From positions 1,116,001-1,180,000 of the forward strand of contig NZ_CP173029.1 of NCBI RefSeq assembly GCF_044772865.1: a stretch of DNA of 64,000 nt, given 5' to 3'. This DNA is from Algirhabdus cladophorae. GTDB taxonomy: Bacteria; Pseudomonadota; Alphaproteobacteria; Rhodobacterales; Rhodobacteraceae. The position numbers were made by a program, and so were the translations under genes. Numbering within the stretch: position 1 is the stretch's first letter; every line of letters begins with the position of its first letter. Positions 44,061-53,168 of the stretch are shown here, piece after piece. The notes under the pieces were generated by a model that was not told where the DNA came from, made no database searches, and was given only the letters and a program-made list of their open reading frames with translations.

Positions 44061-44097
44061 AGACCCCTGATCTGGATGGATTTGGGGTCTTTTTTTG
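44061..44097 (+). terminator. Rho-independent terminator after dctM
   Basis: AGACCCC (44061-44067) pairs with GGGGTCT (44084-44090), followed by a run of T to 44097. Confidence 0.88.
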
Positions 44098-44148
44098 TGT
44101 GTAGGTATCGGTAAGCTGCTGAAACGAAAGCCAAACGAAGGAAAGCCA

Positions 44149-46032
44149 TTGGACGCGCTCACACTAACATTTGAAATGGGCGCAGTTTTGGCAATATTGG
44201 CGTTTACGGTTTTCCTATTTGTGTCCGAAATTATCCGGATCGATCTGGCGGCGATCCTTGTGATGGTGCTGCTGGGGGTGCTCAGCTATGCACCCGGTTT
44301 GGGCAATTTGGCCGATGTGAACAGTCTCTTTGACGGCTTTGCCAGTAATGCTGTGATCAGTATTATCGCCGTGATGATCATTGGGGCAGGGTTGGATAAA
44401 ACTGGTCTGATGTCCAAGGTGGCTTCGCTCATTATGAAAAAGGGTGGCACGACCGAAGGCCGCATCATTCCTATCGTGTCGGGCACCGTTGGTGTGATTT
44501 CCAGCTTTATGCAAAACGTCGGTGCAGCGGCGTTGTTTTTGCCTGTGGTCAGTCGGATTTCTGCACGCACGAACATCCCGCTTAGCCGTTTGCTGATGCC
44601 TATGGGGTTTTGTGCGATCCTTGGTGGAACCATGACAATGGTCGGATCAAGCCCGCTGATCTTGCTCAATGACTTGCTTGTGACGGCCAATGCGGGCCTG
44701 CCGGAAGGGCAGAAAATGGAACCTTTTGATCTGTTTTCTGTCACACCTGTGGGGGCTATGTTGGTGGTCACCGGGATTGCGTATTTTACCCTGCTGGGGC
44801 GCTGGGTTTTGCCCGGTGGTGGGATCCGCTCGGATGCCAGTTCGGCCCAGACCATGCGCGAGTTCGTCAAAAAGACTTACGGGTTGCGCGCGGATGTGTT
44901 CGAGGTCGAAGTGCCTGCAGGCAATATCCTTGTGGGTCAGACCATTCAGGATCTGATGGACAGTCACCACCTTTATATTCTTGGGACCGAATACAAAAAC
45001 AACCGGGTCATGGCCCCGCAGGTTCTGACCGAAATTCAGACACCGTGCCGTTTGGCCGTGCTTGGCCTGCGCCGGGTGGTTCAAGAGATGGCAGATGATT
45101 TTGGCCTGACCGTTTTGCCCGGTCTTGACGTGTTTCAGGAAGATTTCTCCCCCCTAAAGGCGGGTGTGGCCGAGATCGTTATTCCACCTGGCTCCAGCAT
45201 GGTTGGGCAAACGGCGCAGGATGTGAAAATCCGCAAAACCTACGGTCTGTCTATGTTGGCCATTCACCGGGTTGAGGAAACCCTAAGTCACGTTGAAACC
45301 GAAGATCACCCGGCCACACCCTTGGGCGAAGTGGCCTTTCAGACCGGCGATACCTTGGTTGTGCACACTGCTTGGGAGCGTTTGGCGCGCCTCAAGGAAA
45401 ACCGTGACTTTGTGATCGTGACTTCGGATTTTCCGCAAGAGGAACTGCGCCCGCAAAAGGTCAATTGGGCCTTGGCGTTCTTGCTGATTGCGCTGGTATT
45501 GGTGTTGTTCACTGATTTGCGGTTGTCACTGTGTTTGTTGGTGGGGGCTGTTGGCATGTTGCTGTCCAAGGTTCTCAGCCCCGATGAGGCCTATTCTGCG
45601 GTAGGGTGGAATACCGTGTTCTTGTTGGCCAGTTTGATCCCCTTGGGGCAAGCGGTGCAAAACACTGGCACGGCGGCTTGGATCGCCCAGCAGATTCTGA
45701 CTTTGCTGGATGGGTGGCCGTTGTGGTCATTGCAGGCTGGTGTTGCGGTATTGGCGACAGTGTTCACGTTGGTGATGTCCAACGTTGGGGCCACGGTTTT
45801 GCTGGTGCCCTTGGCGGTTTCGATCGCTGTGTCTGCGGGCGGGGATCCGGCGATTTTCGCGCTAACTGTCGCGATATCAACATCAAACAGCTTTTTGATC
45901 CCGACCCATCAGGTCAACGCCCTGATCATGGGGCCAGCAGGCTACAGGGTTATCGATTTTGTCCGCACGGGCGGGATCATGACCGTGCTGTTTTTGGTGG
46001 TGTCGTTGACAGGCCTGAACCTGTTTTTCTAG
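44149..46032 (+). CDS. SLC13/DASS-like permease with TrkA-C domains
   Basis: A 627-residue permease with N-terminal and C-terminal membrane halves (SLC13/CitMHS-type, GVISSFMQNVGAAALFLPVV; later TLVMSNVGATVLLVPLAVSI and STSNSFLIPTHQVNALIMGPAGYR) separated by two RCK/TrkA-C-like soluble domains (about 215-385). Such proteins carry dicarboxylates, sulfate or similar anions. I chose the TTG at 44149 because AAGGAA precedes it; the frame continues upstream only into the terminator T-run. Next to a TRAP system, it may carry a related anion, but has its own transcription unit. Confidence 0.85.
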   Translation: MDALTLTFEMGAVLAILAFTVFLFVSEIIRIDLAAILVMVLLGVLSYAPGLGNLADVNSLFDGFASNAVISIIAVMIIGAGLDKTGLMSKVASLIMKKGGTTEGRIIPIVSGTVGVISSFMQNVGAAALFLPVVSRISARTNIPLSRLLMPMGFCAILGGTMTMVGSSPLILLNDLLVTANAGLPEGQKMEPFDLFSVTPVGAMLVVTGIAYFTLLGRWVLPGGGIRSDASSAQTMREFVKKTYGLRADVFEVEVPAGNILVGQTIQDLMDSHHLYILGTEYKNNRVMAPQVLTEIQTPCRLAVLGLRRVVQEMADDFGLTVLPGLDVFQEDFSPLKAGVAEIVIPPGSSMVGQTAQDVKIRKTYGLSMLAIHRVEETLSHVETEDHPATPLGEVAFQTGDTLVVHTAWERLARLKENRDFVIVTSDFPQEELRPQKVNWALAFLLIALVLVLFTDLRLSLCLLVGAVGMLLSKVLSPDEAYSAVGWNTVFLLASLIPLGQAVQNTGTAAWIAQQILTLLDGWPLWSLQAGVAVLATVFTLVMSNVGATVLLVPLAVSIAVSAGGDPAIFALTVAISTSNSFLIPTHQVNALIMGPAGYRVIDFVRTGGIMTVLFLVVSLTGLNLFF

Positions 46033-46781
46033 ACGCTGGCCTCAAGGGCCGTGATGATCCCGGAAAAATCTGCAGCCTTCAGCGAGGCACCGCCAACCAA
46101 TGCACCGTCCACGTTTGAGACATCAAAAATCTCGGTCGCATTGGCAGGTTTGACAGAGCCACCATAAAGCAGGCGTATGGACTGGCCCGCGTCCTCGCCA
46201 AAGCGGCGGATCAACAGCGTGCGCATAAAGTCGTGTACTTCGCCAATTTGATCCAGCGTTGGTACCAATCCGGTACCAATGGCCCACACGGGTTCATAAG
46301 CCACCACAAGGTTAACCCCAATTGCCCCATTAGGAATACTTCCCGACATCTGGCCTGCGATGATATCCAACGTCTTGTCAGCGGTGCGTTCGGCCTCGGT
46401 TTCACCGACGCATACAATAGCGACGAGCCCTGCATCCCAAGCAGCCTTGGTTTTGCTGTGCACCATCCCGTCGCTTTCGGCGTGATCCGTGCGCCGCTCG
46501 GAATGGCCAAGGATCACATAGCCTGCACCTGCATCGGCCAGCATCTGTGCAGATGTGTCGCCTGTATGGGCACCGGTTGTGGCCATATGGCAATCCTGCC
46601 CACCGGTTTTGATCGCGCTGCCCGCGCAGGTGGCAGACATTCGGTCCAAAAGGGTCGCAGGCGGGCAAAGGAGTATATCAACCGTGTCGTTTGGATGTGT
46701 CTGCGCCAAGGTTTGAACTTCGGCAAGGCCTGCCGCCAGGCCGTTCATTTTCCAGTTTCCGGCTGCCAGTTTGCGACGCAT
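46029..46781 (-). CDS. tpiA: Triosephosphate isomerase
   Basis: A 250-residue TIM: AGNWKMNG (Asn, Lys active site), ILGHSERR (His) and AYEPVWAIGTG (Glu), with LYGGSVKPANA phosphate-binding and GALVGGASL near the C-terminus. It interconverts dihydroxyacetone phosphate and glyceraldehyde 3-phosphate. 3' end overlaps the convergent permease by 4 bases. Usual length and a complete set of catalytic residues. Confidence 0.95.
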   Translation of the reverse strand: MRRKLAAGNWKMNGLAAGLAEVQTLAQTHPNDTVDILLCPPATLLDRMSATCAGSAIKTGGQDCHMATTGAHTGDTSAQMLADAGAGYVILGHSERRTDHAESDGMVHSKTKAAWDAGLVAIVCVGETEAERTADKTLDIIAGQMSGSIPNGAIGVNLVVAYEPVWAIGTGLVPTLDQIGEVHDFMRTLLIRRFGEDAGQSIRLLYGGSVKPANATEIFDVSNVDGALVGGASLKAADFSGIITALEASV

Positions 46782-46909
46782 GTGAACGTTCCCTCAATTT
46801 TTCCCTAAAAATCCCCTGGCACAAATCGCAACTCAGGCGGCGGGGGTCAAGGGGCTTGCAATGTGAAGCGGGCGCAGGCATCACCCCTGCAGCCAAAAAG
46901 GACCCTGTT

Positions 46910-47836
46910 ATGATCCCTCGAATTGATGCCGCTGTTGCTTTGGACCCTACCCATCCTGAGCACGACAAAACCCTGCAAGCCATTCACACCGGCGCCAGCG
47001 ACATCGGGTTTTTGACCGTGCACAACGGGCCGATCAGCGCCCACGATGTCAGCACCGTTATTGATGCCTACCACCGGTTTTTCCTTTTGCCCCCCGAGGC
47101 CAAGGAACAGGTCAATATGGCCACGACCAAGTCCAATCGCGGATGGGGTGGGCCGCAGTCGGAACAAGTCGACCCAGATGCAAATCCAGATTACAAACAG
47201 GTGTTTGATTGTGGCTTTCAGTTGAATGCAGAGGATCCGCTGCGTGCAGAGAACCTCAGCTACTATGCGCCAAACCTGTGGCCAAAAGATCCCGCAGATT
47301 TCTTTCCGATCATCCGCGACTATTACGATAAAGCCTGCGCTTTTTCCTTGGATCTGCTGAAGGTGATTGCCACGGCCATTGGCGAGGACGCCTCGTTTTT
47401 CGACGATAAGTTCACGCGCCCCATGGCTTTGCTGCGGGGCAATTATTATCCCAAACGGCCCAGTTGGGCCACGGCCAAAGATTTTGGTATCGCGACACAT
47501 ACGGACTATGGCTGCCTGACGCTGTTGGCCACGGATGGCACACCGGGATTGGAAGTCCGCAAGCGCGGCGGCGGATGGATCCCTGTCACGGCACCCAAAG
47601 GCGAGTTTGTGATCAACTTTGGTGAAATGATCGAGTTCTGGACCCAAGGCCGCGTCAAAGCCACGCCGCACCGTGTTGTGGGCGGCAAGGACGAACGCCT
47701 GTCCGTGCCGCTGTTCTTTAATCCAAACCACGACACCAACGTGGCCCCGGTCGGGTCAGGCGAGGTGATCCGGGCAGGGGACCACATGGAGAAACGGTTT
47801 TCAGAGACCTACGTGCATTTGAAGAGTAAAGGATAG
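46910..47836 (+). CDS. 2-oxoglutarate/Fe(II)-dependent oxygenase (isopenicillin-N-synthase type)
   Basis: A 308-residue DIOX-type oxygenase: N-terminal DIOX_N (TGASDIGFLTVHNGPISAHD), then iron ligands His and Asp in THTDYGCLTLL, His in TPHRVVGG, and the 2-oxoglutarate Arg in ERLSVPLFFNP. All three metal ligands and the Arg are present. AAAAGGA precedes the ATG at 46910; a longer open frame upstream overlaps divergent tpiA. Substrate not readable; members hydroxylate or desaturate small molecules and secondary metabolites. Confidence 0.88.
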   Translation: MIPRIDAAVALDPTHPEHDKTLQAIHTGASDIGFLTVHNGPISAHDVSTVIDAYHRFFLLPPEAKEQVNMATTKSNRGWGGPQSEQVDPDANPDYKQVFDCGFQLNAEDPLRAENLSYYAPNLWPKDPADFFPIIRDYYDKACAFSLDLLKVIATAIGEDASFFDDKFTRPMALLRGNYYPKRPSWATAKDFGIATHTDYGCLTLLATDGTPGLEVRKRGGGWIPVTAPKGEFVINFGEMIEFWTQGRVKATPHRVVGGKDERLSVPLFFNPNHDTNVAPVGSGEVIRAGDHMEKRFSETYVHLKSKG

Positions 47837-47933
47837 GCTTGGTGGAGGGTGTCTAAGTCCGCTTTGCGGGACGAAGTGAGCCTTCGCTTCGGCTGTGCCA
47901 AGGTCGGCTTGCGGCGCGGATTGGGCCGAAGTG

Positions 47934-48827
47934 TTAGTCTGCAGATTGCTCAACAACAACTTCTATCACACTGAAGATTGGGCCGCTCTTCCTTCTAAAC
48001 AGGTTGCGTAGCCCAATGTCCTTTTCTCCATCGTATGTGTAACCCTGGTTACATTTGAGGACATCTACGAAAAAGTCCGCCAAACTGTGGCCAAAGACAA
48101 ATTCTTCCTCGGCTTTCCCAATGTCAGATATTTTGAGTGCTCCCGAACCATCCGCAAGCGCGCCATGAACTGTATCCATTTCGATGACTCGAGTTCCAAA
48201 ACTCCGTGACGGTAGCTCAGGATGACTACCGACCGGATACGAAAACTCCCACGGCAAGACCAAGGGGTTATAAAACATATAGTGCACAGGAATTTTGGTG
48301 TGTTCAAAATGATCCTGAATTGTCTGGCATTGCCGACTATTCGTCCGGAGCGCGCCATATGCCGATGTACTATCAAATTCGAACAAGATGCTTGAAAATA
48401 TGGGGGTTTCATGTGGCTCTTCTCTAGTGACCATAGCAAGTCCTAGTTCATAATCGAACTCATCAAGCTCCGTAACGCGGAAATTGTTGGGATAAAGGCG
48501 CTTTGATTGGAGAAGCACAAGTTTTCTCTTGAGAACCTTCGTCCCGCGTTTGAAAACGACAACAACTCCAATGTCTGCAACTTCGTAACGTCTAAAGTGC
48601 CTGATACTGCCAATGAAGTGCGACGAAATTCGCACCGCCCAGCCTGGACAAACAACCTTCGGAGCAGCGTAGCCCGACAAACTCTCGATGAAGGCTATAT
48701 CCAGAGACTCCTCTGGCGTGTTGGGTGTTAGCGAGATTTTCTTCGAGACGGCATCGTCTACCGAACCAAATAAACTCCGAACATATTCAAAAACCTGCGG
48801 CGGTAGTTCCATCCTATAGTTATCCAA
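47934..48827 (-). CDS. Orphan protein with PD-(D/E)xK nuclease-like motif
   Basis: A 297-residue protein I do not recognise. Midway it reads EVADIGVVVVFKRG, then after a short gap LVLLQSKRLYP: an acidic D-I-G strand followed by Q-x-K, the shape of the PD-(D/E)xK nuclease core (D, then E/Q-x-K). The gene is clearly richer in A+T than its neighbours, uses rarer codons and lies alone between housekeeping genes, suggesting recent transfer. N-terminus ELPPQVFEYVRSLFGSVDDA is helical. No partner gene (methyltransferase or toxin-antitoxin) is adjacent. Possible stand-alone defence nuclease; unproven. Confidence 0.6.
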   Translation of the reverse strand: MDNYRMELPPQVFEYVRSLFGSVDDAVSKKISLTPNTPEESLDIAFIESLSGYAAPKVVCPGWAVRISSHFIGSIRHFRRYEVADIGVVVVFKRGTKVLKRKLVLLQSKRLYPNNFRVTELDEFDYELGLAMVTREEPHETPIFSSILFEFDSTSAYGALRTNSRQCQTIQDHFEHTKIPVHYMFYNPLVLPWEFSYPVGSHPELPSRSFGTRVIEMDTVHGALADGSGALKISDIGKAEEEFVFGHSLADFFVDVLKCNQGYTYDGEKDIGLRNLFRRKSGPIFSVIEVVVEQSAD

Positions 48828-48990
48828 TAATGAACTGCATTCTAATTTCTTGAGTAATGCATAACAGACATTGGGGACAAATGCAGCATCGGTCTAAGAA
48901 GGCTCAAAGCGCCGTTTCGCGGCAACGGTCAAATTGTTGTGCCTTTGAAGTGTTGTTCACCTCAGACCAATTCCGGACCTATGCCAACCT

Positions 48991-49311
48991 TCAGAGGTGA
49001 GCCAAAGCACGTCGCGCCCAGGTGCAGGCCTCTTGCGGGTCGTCCAGCAATGCTTCGGGCATATCCCAATATGGCATCGCACTGGCTGTGCCGTCTTTGC
49101 GCGTGTAGGTCCATCGCAGCCAGCCTTCCGCCTCGAACACTGCTATCATATCGCCTGCACCTTTCAGGCGGTATTGGTCTTCAACGATAATGGCAAAGAT
49201 TTTGCCGTCGCAATAAATCGACAAGCCGCCAAACATTTTTCGAGTGGAGATGGTGCCAAGATCCGCAAAGAGATCCTTGGCAAAGGCGATATCTTCGGCC
49301 GTGACGGCCAT
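48991..49311 (-). CDS. TfoX N-terminal domain protein
   Basis: A 106-residue protein with the TfoX_N fold: AKDLFADLGTISTRKMFGG, YCDGKIFAIIVEDQYRLKG and MPYWDMPEALLDDPQEACTW. TfoX_N proteins are related to competence regulators, but single-domain versions have no established role. Start ATG at 49309-49311 overlaps the stop of the iron-sulfur gene by one base (TAATG). The A+T-rich orphan lies downstream. Confidence 0.85.
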   Translation of the reverse strand: MAVTAEDIAFAKDLFADLGTISTRKMFGGLSIYCDGKIFAIIVEDQYRLKGAGDMIAVFEAEGWLRWTYTRKDGTASAMPYWDMPEALLDDPQEACTWARRALAHL

Positions 49312-49673
49312 TAGCCTGCTGACAATGTCTCGTCGAACTTGATGCTTTCGCCGCAACCGCAGGCCTCGGTCACATTCGGGTTCTTGAACTTAAACCCAGC
49401 CTCAAGAAACGAGACTTCATAGTCTATTTCCGTGCCAAAAAGAAACATTTGCGCCATGGGGGCGATCATCACCCGTGCGCCGTCTTGTTCGACGACCTCA
49501 TCCAAAGGATCAACTTCAGTCACATATTCCATGGTATATTCCATGCCCGCACAGCCGCCTTTTTTGACGCCGATGCGCAGACCTTGGTGGTCATCTTTGT
49601 CCATCAGTTTGGCGATTTGCGCCGCTGCTGCTGGAGTGATCGAGACTGCGTTTTTGCCGGGGATCGAAAACAT
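49311..49673 (-). CDS. Iron-sulfur cluster assembly protein (HesB/IscA/SufA)
   Basis: A 120-residue A-type carrier: KGGCAGMEYTMEY and the C-terminal EACGCGESIKF give the three conserved Cys that hold the cluster. The first 10 residues (MFSIPGKNAV) are unremarkable. It delivers Fe-S clusters to apo-enzymes. Two genes away from it a SufT-like DUF59 gene (51260) and the SatD/DUF3307 pair occur on the same strand. Confidence 0.93.
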   Translation of the reverse strand: MFSIPGKNAVSITPAAAAQIAKLMDKDDHQGLRIGVKKGGCAGMEYTMEYVTEVDPLDEVVEQDGARVMIAPMAQMFLFGTEIDYEVSFLEAGFKFKNPNVTEACGCGESIKFDETLSAG

Positions 49674-49706
49674 GGAGGGACTGCCTTTGCGCGCTATACC
49701 TTCAAT

Positions 49707-50441
49707 TTAGGGGCGTGGCGCAAAAATCTCAAGTGGGGGCAGTTGTCCCAGCCACCAAACTGTTGCTGTGGCTGCCACAAAGGCCCATCCGAACGAAGCC
49801 AGCGTGCCAATGATCACATATTCAGCAGTTCGTTGATCTTGCGAGGCCGTGCCAAACCTAAGGATCGATTTCGCAGCGATCAAAAACCCAACGGCCAGTG
49901 GTTGGCTGGACAGAACAAAAAAGAAGATCAGGCCGCGTTCCAGAAGGCCGATTTGGCGCCCGCCGTTGCGCAATCCCCGCCCGCGCAAACGCACCGTATG
50001 GGATTGCATCATGATCCCGATCGCATATTGGCCTGCCGACAGTGTCAGGATCAGCCCTGCAGCCAACGCCATTACCGGCAGGGCAAGCGTGGCGATTTGG
50101 GTATGTTGCGTGGCCCAATAGCCCGATTGCCATAGATCGGAGACAAAGAAGGCTACGATGATAATCGTCACGACGTGCAGGGCCTGATCGATGACAAAGG
50201 CCGTGAAATTGCGAAAGCCGCCAAAGGTTTTGACTGCATCAATGGCAATGTGCACTGCAGCAAGACCCAGCACAGCCGGTGCCGCCAAATGCCCAACGGC
50301 CATCAAGGACAGGACCAAAACAATTGCGCCATGCAACAACAAAACAGTGACACGTGTTTTGTTGCGATTGATCCAATCGGTTTGGAACATGAAGTCGGCC
50401 AAGGCATGGGCAAAAAGCAGGGCTGTGAACGTCTCAATCAT
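49707..50441 (-). CDS. DUF3307 integral membrane protein
   Basis: A 244-residue protein with about five or six membrane helices. The N-terminus ALLFAHALADFMFQTDW carries the DUF3307 signature (H-A-x-A-D-F-x-F-Q). Middle segments include AVHIAIDAVK and a C-terminal pair of helices. Its ATG overlaps the end of the SatD-like gene by 4 bases. DUF3307 and SatD genes occur together in other phyla, so they form a functional pair whose role is unknown. Confidence 0.85.
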   Translation of the reverse strand: MIETFTALLFAHALADFMFQTDWINRNKTRVTVLLLHGAIVLVLSLMAVGHLAAPAVLGLAAVHIAIDAVKTFGGFRNFTAFVIDQALHVVTIIIVAFFVSDLWQSGYWATQHTQIATLALPVMALAAGLILTLSAGQYAIGIMMQSHTVRLRGRGLRNGGRQIGLLERGLIFFFVLSSQPLAVGFLIAAKSILRFGTASQDQRTAEYVIIGTLASFGWAFVAATATVWWLGQLPPLEIFAPRP

Positions 50442-51079
50442 TCTGGGTCTGCCTCAAAACGCATCTCTTTGATGGCTTTGCGTAGGGCCTTTAAGGCCGG
50501 AAAGCCGGAACTGTTGAACCGCGCTTCATAGGCTTGCCTGCTGATCCCCAAAGCCGCAGCGCGGGCTTTGTTTGTGGCAAATTCCGGTTGCAAAAGAAAG
50601 ACAGCGATGGCTTCGGACTGATGGGATGTCCATCCCTGTGCCATCCAATCCACAATGTCGAGGCTGCCTGCAAGGGTTTGCGGTGCTGCTGAGCCGCTTA
50701 ATCCAAGGGTGCGTGATGTGCCGGTGAGTGCATCCAGTGTATCCCCGGCTGCCAAAAACGCCTCACCCATAGCGTCAGACAGGTTTTCGCTGCCCAAATG
50801 GGTCACACTGCCGACCCCGATCCCGATGCGGGTGTCTAGGGCTTGGGGTAGGGCCCTTTGCGCGGACAACAGGGCCAGACTGGCCTCCAGCAGCAGGTGT
50901 GCGGGCAGAATGATTTGCCATCCGTCCCCGCGATATCGGGTAAAGCGCAAATCCAGCTCAAACAGACGGCCTAAAGTATCACAGGTTTGGCTAAGGAGCC
51001 GCATTGTGGCCTCTAGTGCAGAGGCATTGTGGCGCGAACCTGTAAGATCACCAGTGAAGACAGCATAGATTTGGGTCAT
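50438..51079 (-). CDS. SatD family protein with C-terminal helix-turn-helix
   Basis: A 213-residue protein. N-terminal part IYAVFTGDLTGSRHNASALE and RYRGDGWQII give the SatD fold (a strand-rich domain like nucleotidyl cyclases, with the GDGWQ loop). C-terminal residues about 165-205 (ARAAALGISRQAYEARFNS) form a helix-turn-helix. The protein may therefore sense a nucleotide-like ligand and bind DNA. I chose ATG at 51077-51079; a TTG three codons upstream is weaker. Three evenly spaced repeats lie just upstream of this start and are candidate operators. Confidence 0.8.
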   Translation of the reverse strand: MTQIYAVFTGDLTGSRHNASALEATMRLLSQTCDTLGRLFELDLRFTRYRGDGWQIILPAHLLLEASLALLSAQRALPQALDTRIGIGVGSVTHLGSENLSDAMGEAFLAAGDTLDALTGTSRTLGLSGSAAPQTLAGSLDIVDWMAQGWTSHQSEAIAVFLLQPEFATNKARAAALGISRQAYEARFNSSGFPALKALRKAIKEMRFEADPE

Positions 51080-51081
51080 GA

Positions 51082-51148
51082 AATGCAATCTTTAACGCTT
51101 GCTTTTGAAGAGTGCAACCATTTTTGCTTGCTTTGGTTTAATGCAACC
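51082..51148. promoter_or_regulatory. Three repeats at 29-bp spacing before the SatD/DUF3307 genes
   Basis: AATGCAATC (51082), AGTGCAACC (51111) and AATGCAACC (51140) start exactly 29 bases apart. Two of them are preceded at the same distance by GCTTGCTTT (51097 and 51126), so the longer unit is GCTTGCTTT-N5-ARTGCAACC. A looser copy (ATGCAA at 51168) follows. These may bind the SatD helix-turn-helix or an activator. Confidence 0.6.
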
Positions 51149-51259
51149 CCTTTAGTATGCCGTTTGGATGCAAGGATATGCGCCTTTGACGTCCTCCAAT
51201 TCAAAAAATGGGAATTGTGCTGAATTTAAAGTGGGCCCCCTCAAAACCTGAAAGGGCTT

Positions 51260-51619
51260 CTACATGAACCCCAATTCAAGACGGGCCTCATCAGACATCA
51301 TATCCATGCCCCACTGCGGCTCCCAAACAAGATCGACCTGCACTTGTTTGACGCCCGCCAAAGGTTCAACCGCATCTGCAACCCAGCCCGGCATCTCACC
51401 TGCCACAGGACACCCCGGTGCTGTCAGAGACATCAGGATGCTCACATCATTTTCCGACGTAATATCAATGGTGTAGATTAGACCCAGGTCGTAGATATTC
51501 ACTGGGATCTCGGGGTCGAAGACTGTTTTGCAGGCTTCCACAATGTTGTCGTACAAAGGGTGGTCTGTGCTGGATGGCTTGATCAGCGGCGTGCCTTCGA
51601 TGGGGGTCGCGTCAGTCAT
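51260..51619 (-). CDS. sufT: SUF-system Fe-S maturation protein, DUF59 (SufT-like)
   Basis: A 119-residue MIP18/DUF59 protein: PVNIYDLGLIYTIDI, SLTAPGCPVAGEMPGW with the conserved Cys, and VDLVWEPQWGMDMM. SufT-like proteins help mature Fe-S proteins. GGGAACC precedes the ATG at 51617-51619. It is divergent from tgt (109 bases between start codons). A longer frame upstream overlaps tgt and is rejected. Confidence 0.88.
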   Translation of the reverse strand: MTDATPIEGTPLIKPSSTDHPLYDNIVEACKTVFDPEIPVNIYDLGLIYTIDITSENDVSILMSLTAPGCPVAGEMPGWVADAVEPLAGVKQVQVDLVWEPQWGMDMMSDEARLELGFM

Positions 51620-51728
51620 GAAGTTGGTTCCCGTGTGTTCCTGAGTGTTTATATAGGGTTTGCCTTGGTCTGCGTCCAGTGCACCAAGCCCCCTTGGCAA
51701 ATTTGTTTTGCTGGGCCATGAGGCTGGC

Positions 51729-52856
51729 ATGAGTAAATTTCAGTTCGATCTGCACAAAACCGATGGCCGCGCCCGTACTGGCACGATCCACACACCGCGT
51801 GGCGAAATCCGCACCCCGGCTTTTATGCCTGTGGGCACAGCGGCCACGGTCAAAGCAATGCTGCCCGAAAGTGTGCGCGCCACGGGGGCTGATATCTTGT
51901 TGGGCAACACGTATCATCTGATGCTACGTCCCACGGCAGAACGCATCGATCGCTTGGGCGGGTTGCACAGGTTTATGAATTGGGAGCGTCCGATCCTCAC
52001 CGACAGTGGTGGTTTCCAAGTGATGAGCCTTGCTGGCCTGCGCAAACTGACCGAGCACGGGGTGACGTTTAAATCCCATATTGATGGCTCAAAGCACGAG
52101 TTGACGCCTGAGCGGTCCATGGAAATCCAACGTCTTTTGGGCAGCGACATCGTTATGTGTTTCGATGAATGCCCCGCGCTGCCTGCGGACAAAAACCGCA
52201 TTGCCGAAAGCATGGAGTTGTCCATGCGTTGGGCCAAACGCTCGCGCGAGGCTTTCGGGGATCGCCCGGGTCATGCGCTCTTTGGGATCCAACAAGGCGG
52301 TCTGGAGGAAGACTTGCGTGGCCAGAGCGCGCAAGCCCTGCAAGACATTGGATTTGAAGGCTATGCCGTTGGGGGCTTGGCCGTGGGCGAGGGGCAGGAA
52401 GCGATGTTCGGCTGTCTGGATTACGCGCCGGAACAACTGCCCGTGGACAAACCCCGCTACCTCATGGGTGTGGGCAAGCCCGATGATATCGTGGGCGCGG
52501 TCAAGCGCGGCATCGATATGATGGACTGCGTGCTGCCGTCGCGGTCGGGGCGCACAGGCCAATGTTTTACCCGACACGGGGTGGTGAATATCAAAAATGC
52601 CCGCCACTCTGATGATCCACGCCCGCTGGATGCGGCCTGCACCTGTCCTGCCTGTTCAAACTACTCGCGTGCCTATCTGCACCACGTCTTTCGCGCGCAG
52701 GAGATGATTTCCGGCATGTTGCTGACGTGGCACAACCTGCACTATTTTCAGGAACTTATGTCAGATATGCGCGCGGCCATCGCAGCAGGTACTTTTGCCC
52801 AGTTCGAGGCAAAATTCCACGCAGATCGGGCCCAAGGCGATATCGAGCCTCTGTAG
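51729..52856 (+). CDS. tgt: Queuine tRNA-ribosyltransferase
   Basis: A 375-residue TGT: base-recognition loop LTDSGGFQVMSLAGLRK (Asp nucleophile in GDS-type region), FGIQQGG, GGLAVGEG and the C-terminal zinc site CTCPACSNYSRAYLHHVF. It swaps guanine for preQ1 at the wobble position of GUN anticodons, including the tRNA-Asp genes in this window. ATG at 51729 has GAGG before it; an in-frame ATG at 51660 is within the sufT promoter region and less likely. Confidence 0.94.
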   Translation: MSKFQFDLHKTDGRARTGTIHTPRGEIRTPAFMPVGTAATVKAMLPESVRATGADILLGNTYHLMLRPTAERIDRLGGLHRFMNWERPILTDSGGFQVMSLAGLRKLTEHGVTFKSHIDGSKHELTPERSMEIQRLLGSDIVMCFDECPALPADKNRIAESMELSMRWAKRSREAFGDRPGHALFGIQQGGLEEDLRGQSAQALQDIGFEGYAVGGLAVGEGQEAMFGCLDYAPEQLPVDKPRYLMGVGKPDDIVGAVKRGIDMMDCVLPSRSGRTGQCFTRHGVVNIKNARHSDDPRPLDAACTCPACSNYSRAYLHHVFRAQEMISGMLLTWHNLHYFQELMSDMRAAIAAGTFAQFEAKFHADRAQGDIEPL

Positions 52857-52910
52857 GGTTTTTTGGGAAAATATCCCGGGTCGGATCTGCCAGCGCCTGA
52901 GGCAACGCCG

Positions 52911-53117
52911 CTATCTGTTGTGGATCATCCCGTGCATCCGTTCGATCAGCCGTCCTGATGTTTTCTCAAACGCAAACGGCAGGATGGCATGGACCAGCGC
53001 GCAAAATCCAGCCGCAAACAGCATCACAGAAAACCGTCCCGCAAAGAGTAAATGTTCGAAATAGGTTTCATCAACGCTTTGAGGATGGGCCGTGAAAAGG
53101 CGGGTAATCGATTGCAT
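52911..53117 (-). CDS. DUF6356 small membrane protein
   Basis: A 68-residue protein: ITRLFTAHPQSVDETYFEH, one or two hydrophobic segments (FSVMLFAAGFCALVHAILPF) and a basic tail. This short layout (HP-x-S-V-D-E-T-Y-F-E-H followed by a membrane helix) is conserved in alphaproteobacteria; function unknown. Convergent with tgt. Confidence 0.75.
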   Translation of the reverse strand: MQSITRLFTAHPQSVDETYFEHLLFAGRFSVMLFAAGFCALVHAILPFAFEKTSGRLIERMHGMIHNR

Positions 53118-53168
53118 CTGAGCACTCCAAATTCTGAGGGTGGCGTCAGTATATGCAGCGCAGTACTG

